Of a stretch of DNA of 36,380 nucleotides, positions 34,787 to 36,380 are shown in pieces. Within the stretch, counting starts at the first letter, position 1. Each line of letters begins with the position of its first letter. The position numbers were made by a program, and so were the translations under genes. The notes beneath the pieces are model-generated. The model was not told where the DNA came from. It worked only from the letters and a program-made list of their open reading frames with translations, and made no database searches. The stretch is taken from contig JAIBBD010000019.1 of NCBI GenBank assembly GCA_019694855.1, positions 1-36,380 on the forward strand. Direction: 5' to 3'. Source of the DNA: Dehalococcoidia bacterium. Lineage in GTDB: Bacteria > Chloroflexota > Dehalococcoidia > UBA2979.

Positions 34787-35521
34787 TTAAGCGACGCCAT
34801 CCTCGGCGTCGATGTCGTCCTCGTCCTCCTCGACCGCGTACGACTTGAAGTCGTCGATGAGGCCGAACAGCCATTCGCGATCCTCGGGCGTGAGCGTCAG
34901 TAGGTTCGCGTCGATAGTGATCGTCACCGTACCGCCGCCCGCGAGAGTTACGACCTCGGACTGAGTCGCCGCGGCCCCGCCGCCGCCCGGCTTAACCTTC
35001 CTCCCGCCGTTCAGAATCTCCTCAACCGACATCTCGCTCGCCCGACGCCGCTTCGTGGCCGTGAGCGGTACGCGCATCTTCTTCCAGGTGATAGGCACGT
35101 TGATCCCGGCGAAGTCCGCCGCCGCGATGAAGAACCGGATCGCCTTCTGCGTCGTGGAGCCACTGACGCCCAGCTTCTCGATCTCCGTCCGGAACTGCTG
35201 AGGCGTCCCGCTGTCTTCCGCAAGGGCCACCACTGCCGCGTACTTCTCACGGAGGATCGAGGCCATGATCTCGGGGCGTGCGTCCGGCTCGCGTACCCAT
35301 CGGTAAAGGCTCGGCTGTGTATTCCCCTCACCGTCGATGAAGCCAAGGAATTGGAAGGCGCTGAGGAGCCAGCCCTTCATCGAACCCGAGAAGGATGGGA
35401 AGGCGCTCCGGTCGAGTACACGAGGCACACCCGCCGCCGCGAGCGCCGCCGTGGCGGTGTCCACTGTCTTGAACGGCACATACGCCGCGCCCACCTGCTT
35501 CTGCCTGTTGTCGGTGACCAT
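34787..35521 (-). CDS. DUF5343-like protein
   Basis: A 244-residue protein. The start AYVPFKTVDTATAALAAAGVPRVLDRSAFPSFSGSMKGWLLSAFQFLGFIDGEGNTQP is the DUF5343 pattern, then ARPEIMASILREKYAAVVALAEDSGTPQQF and LGVSGSTTQKAIRFFIAAADFAGI, repeated winged-helix-like units. A basic hinge (ATKRRRASEM) leads to a beta stretch (VVTLAGGGTVTITIDANLLTLTPEDREWLFGLID) and an acidic tail (VEEDEDDIDAEDGVA). The family is common on plasmids and integrated elements; DNA binding is plausible. GGAGGG lies 3 bases before the ATG. TTGACG-N18-TAGCGT on the minus strand near 35631-35600 may be its promoter. It runs against the protease gene. Confidence 0.78.
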   Translation of the reverse strand: MVTDNRQKQVGAAYVPFKTVDTATAALAAAGVPRVLDRSAFPSFSGSMKGWLLSAFQFLGFIDGEGNTQPSLYRWVREPDARPEIMASILREKYAAVVALAEDSGTPQQFRTEIEKLGVSGSTTQKAIRFFIAAADFAGINVPITWKKMRVPLTATKRRRASEMSVEEILNGGRKVKPGGGGAAATQSEVVTLAGGGTVTITIDANLLTLTPEDREWLFGLIDDFKSYAVEEDEDDIDAEDGVA

Positions 35522-35704
35522 GCACCCTCCGCTGCTTCCATTCGGGGACTCGGTACGCGCTCCTCGCTTCCGAATCCTCGAACGTTCGTTCTTGCGAATC
35601 CTACGCTACCGCTCGCCGTGCTACCCCGTCAATACCCCAGAGGACATTTTTTGACGGTGCTCCGTGGAATCACGAACCTGAGTGCATGGACGGAGGGCAG
35701 GCCC

Positions 35705-35911
35705 ATGCAGCCGGGAGACAGGGTGGAGTTGATAGCGTACGGTGAGGAGCGCATCACGCGCCGAGTCGTGGCGGTCACGTCGGCGAAGGTAGAGGTGTGC
35801 GCCGAGGGGGACTACGAGGCCGCTCAGAGGGGAGACAAGAGCAGGGTGATCGGGTTCCCTCAGGGGGATGCGGTCAGAGTGATTGCTGCGTTGACATCCG
35901 AGTCAGAATAA
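35705..35911 (+). CDS. 68-residue beta-rich passenger protein
   Basis: From the ATG with GGAGGG seven bases upstream it reads MQPGDRVELIAYGEERITRR, VVAVTSAKVEVCAEGDYEAA, then a loop, VIGFPQGDAVRVIAALTSESE. PGDRVEL and the alternating strands suggest an SH3/KOW-like barrel. There is no known family by eye. The stop is 2 bases from the right terminal repeat, so it is the last gene of the transposon. The frame is open further left to about 35351 but that part overlaps the leftward DUF5343 gene and has no good start. The gap 35522-35704 holds no other gene. Confidence 0.6.
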   Translation: MQPGDRVELIAYGEERITRRVVAVTSAKVEVCAEGDYEAAQRGDKSRVIGFPQGDAVRVIAALTSESE

Positions 35912-36357
35912 CACGGTTCGTGCGTCAAGTATATTGTTGCCTTTCGTTTCAGAGTGAAGGCGCCCTCCTGCCCGGCGACACCGACCCAGTATCCCCGGAT
36001 CAAGTCCCCCGAAGCGGTGCTCCCGGGCGCGTCCAGCACGTGGCCGCAATGTACATGGTGGATCGACGGCCCGACCTGCATGTGGAGCGCGATGACGCGC
36101 ATCCACTGCTCGGTATCGACTCCGGGTGCACTCCACTCGCACATCTGACCGGTCACCGGGCTGAAGTTCTGTTCGCTTCCAGTGTTGCCTTTGAAATGCC
36201 CACCGGCGCCGAGGAATTCGATTTCCCAGTCGTCGTACTTCGCGTTGGTGTCTCCGTTGATGTCGGGCCACCAGTTGATGACCTTGCCGTTCGCGTCCCT
36301 CTCGACCTGGTACCAGGACAACGTCCAGACGCCAGTGAGTGTGAATTTGTCTGTCAC
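35860..36357 (-). CDS. Unknown protein with its last residues replaced by transposon-encoded tail
   Basis: 165 residues as read now. GTG at 36357 has GGAGG six bases upstream. The protein begins VTDKFTLTGVWTLSWYQVERDANGKVINWWPDINGDTN, rich in Trp and beta strands, and continues HFKGNTGSEQNFSPVTGQ and ALHMQVGPSIHHVHCGHVLDAP to GVAGQEGAFTLKRK. The His-rich IHHVHCGH could bind metal. From base 35941 on, the frame is in the transposon end and gives the foreign tail ATIYLTHEPCYSDSD... Joining the two flanks at the duplication restores TLKRKDR-stop (stop at 32515-32517), so the native protein had 141 residues. No family recognised; lipocalin-like is a guess. Confidence 0.7.
   Translation of the reverse strand: MTDKFTLTGVWTLSWYQVERDANGKVINWWPDINGDTNAKYDDWEIEFLGAGGHFKGNTGSEQNFSPVTGQMCEWSAPGVDTEQWMRVIALHMQVGPSIHHVHCGHVLDAPGSTASGDLIRGYWVGVAGQEGAFTLKRKATIYLTHEPCYSDSDVNAAITLTASP
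35914..35941 (-). repeat. Right terminal inverted repeat
   Basis: 28 bases, partner of 32533-32560. In this copy the inward TTGACG has no matching -10, so only the left end carries a working promoter by eye. Confidence 0.93.
35942..35949. repeat. Target site duplication, right copy
   Basis: TTTCGTTT, directly outside the right terminal repeat, identical to 32525-32532. Confidence 0.93.
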
Positions 36358-36380
36358 CGTCGACCTCCGTACGCGGGCTG

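Larger units (their letters stand above)
32533..35941. mobile_element. Complete IS1595-family transposon with passenger genes (3409 bp)
   Basis: The ends are 28-base inverted repeats starting GGTAACAATATACTTGAC on the left and GGCAACAATATACTTGAC (read inward) on the right, with two mismatches overall. A perfect 8-base duplication flanks it. Inside are an intact transposase at the left end, a 55-aa ORF, DUF5678, aspartyl protease, DUF5343 and a 68-aa protein, ending 2 bases before the right repeat. Simple IS1595 elements are about 1 kb; members with passengers are known. Clean ends and duplication indicate a recent insertion. The target was the last codons of a leftward gene. Confidence 0.92.

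Overview
The window is GC-rich bacterial DNA with strong third-position GC bias. The gene mix (CaiB/BaiF CoA-transferase, an LLM-class flavin oxidoreductase, paralogous acyl-CoA dehydrogenases, SDR, several MFS carriers, collagen-like surface proteins, an actinobacterial-style UvrA) suggests a heterotrophic Chloroflexota of the Dehalococcoidia/SAR202 type or a deep actinobacterium. This placement is inference from gene content; there is no rRNA in the window.

Region 1 (1-11.1 kb) is a catabolic block. A leftward CaiB-type CoA-transferase is cut by the window start. Rightward genes follow: GlcG/HbpS-like protein, LLM oxidoreductase, rhodanese-type sulfurtransferase, two MFS carriers of different families, an SDR, and two closely similar acyl-CoA dehydrogenases flanking an NDP-forming acyl-CoA ligase alpha-type protein. 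Together they look fit to import an organic acid or terpenoid-like compound, activate it to a CoA thioester and oxidise it. The substrate cannot be read from sequence.

Region 2 (11.1-19.5 kb) is the most distinctive. A PAS-PAS-LuxR regulator precedes an apparent five-gene operon. It encodes a multi-membrane-span signal peptidase I of the SipW/ER type (Ser/His/Asp) embedded among four small exported proteins that share a TasA/SipW-cognate-like N-terminus. Three successive stop/start overlaps couple the last four genes, and a 16-bp hairpin follows the first. The last protein has a C-terminal membrane anchor with a sortase-like PPRTG motif. I read this as a dedicated secretion and assembly locus for a donor-strand type surface filament. 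A tRNA-Gly(TCC) and a large YfhO/PTPS-related membrane protein (possible GT-C glycosyltransferase) follow.

Region 3 (19.5-28.0 kb) encodes cell-surface and matrix proteins. There are two long collagen-like proteins (58 and 45 Gly-X-Y triplets, rich in GPT/GPS), a tandem pair of short collagen plus glycine-rich proteins, an Asp-box beta-propeller protein, an LppM-like lipoprotein, a third MFS carrier and a small helical protein of unknown role. The collagen-like proteins share a two-cysteine head.

Region 4 (28.1-36.4 kb) holds uvrA, a convergent DUF3644 gene and a decayed membrane ORF. It ends with a complete 3.4-kb IS1595-family transposon (32533-35941) with 28-bp terminal inverted repeats and a perfect 8-bp target duplication. 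Besides the transposase it carries at least four or five passengers: a 55-aa ORF overlapping the transposase end, a DUF5678 protein, a retropepsin-like aspartyl protease, a DUF5343 protein and a 68-aa beta-rich protein. It inserted two codons before the stop of a leftward gene, which is therefore almost intact but has a new tail read from the transposon end.
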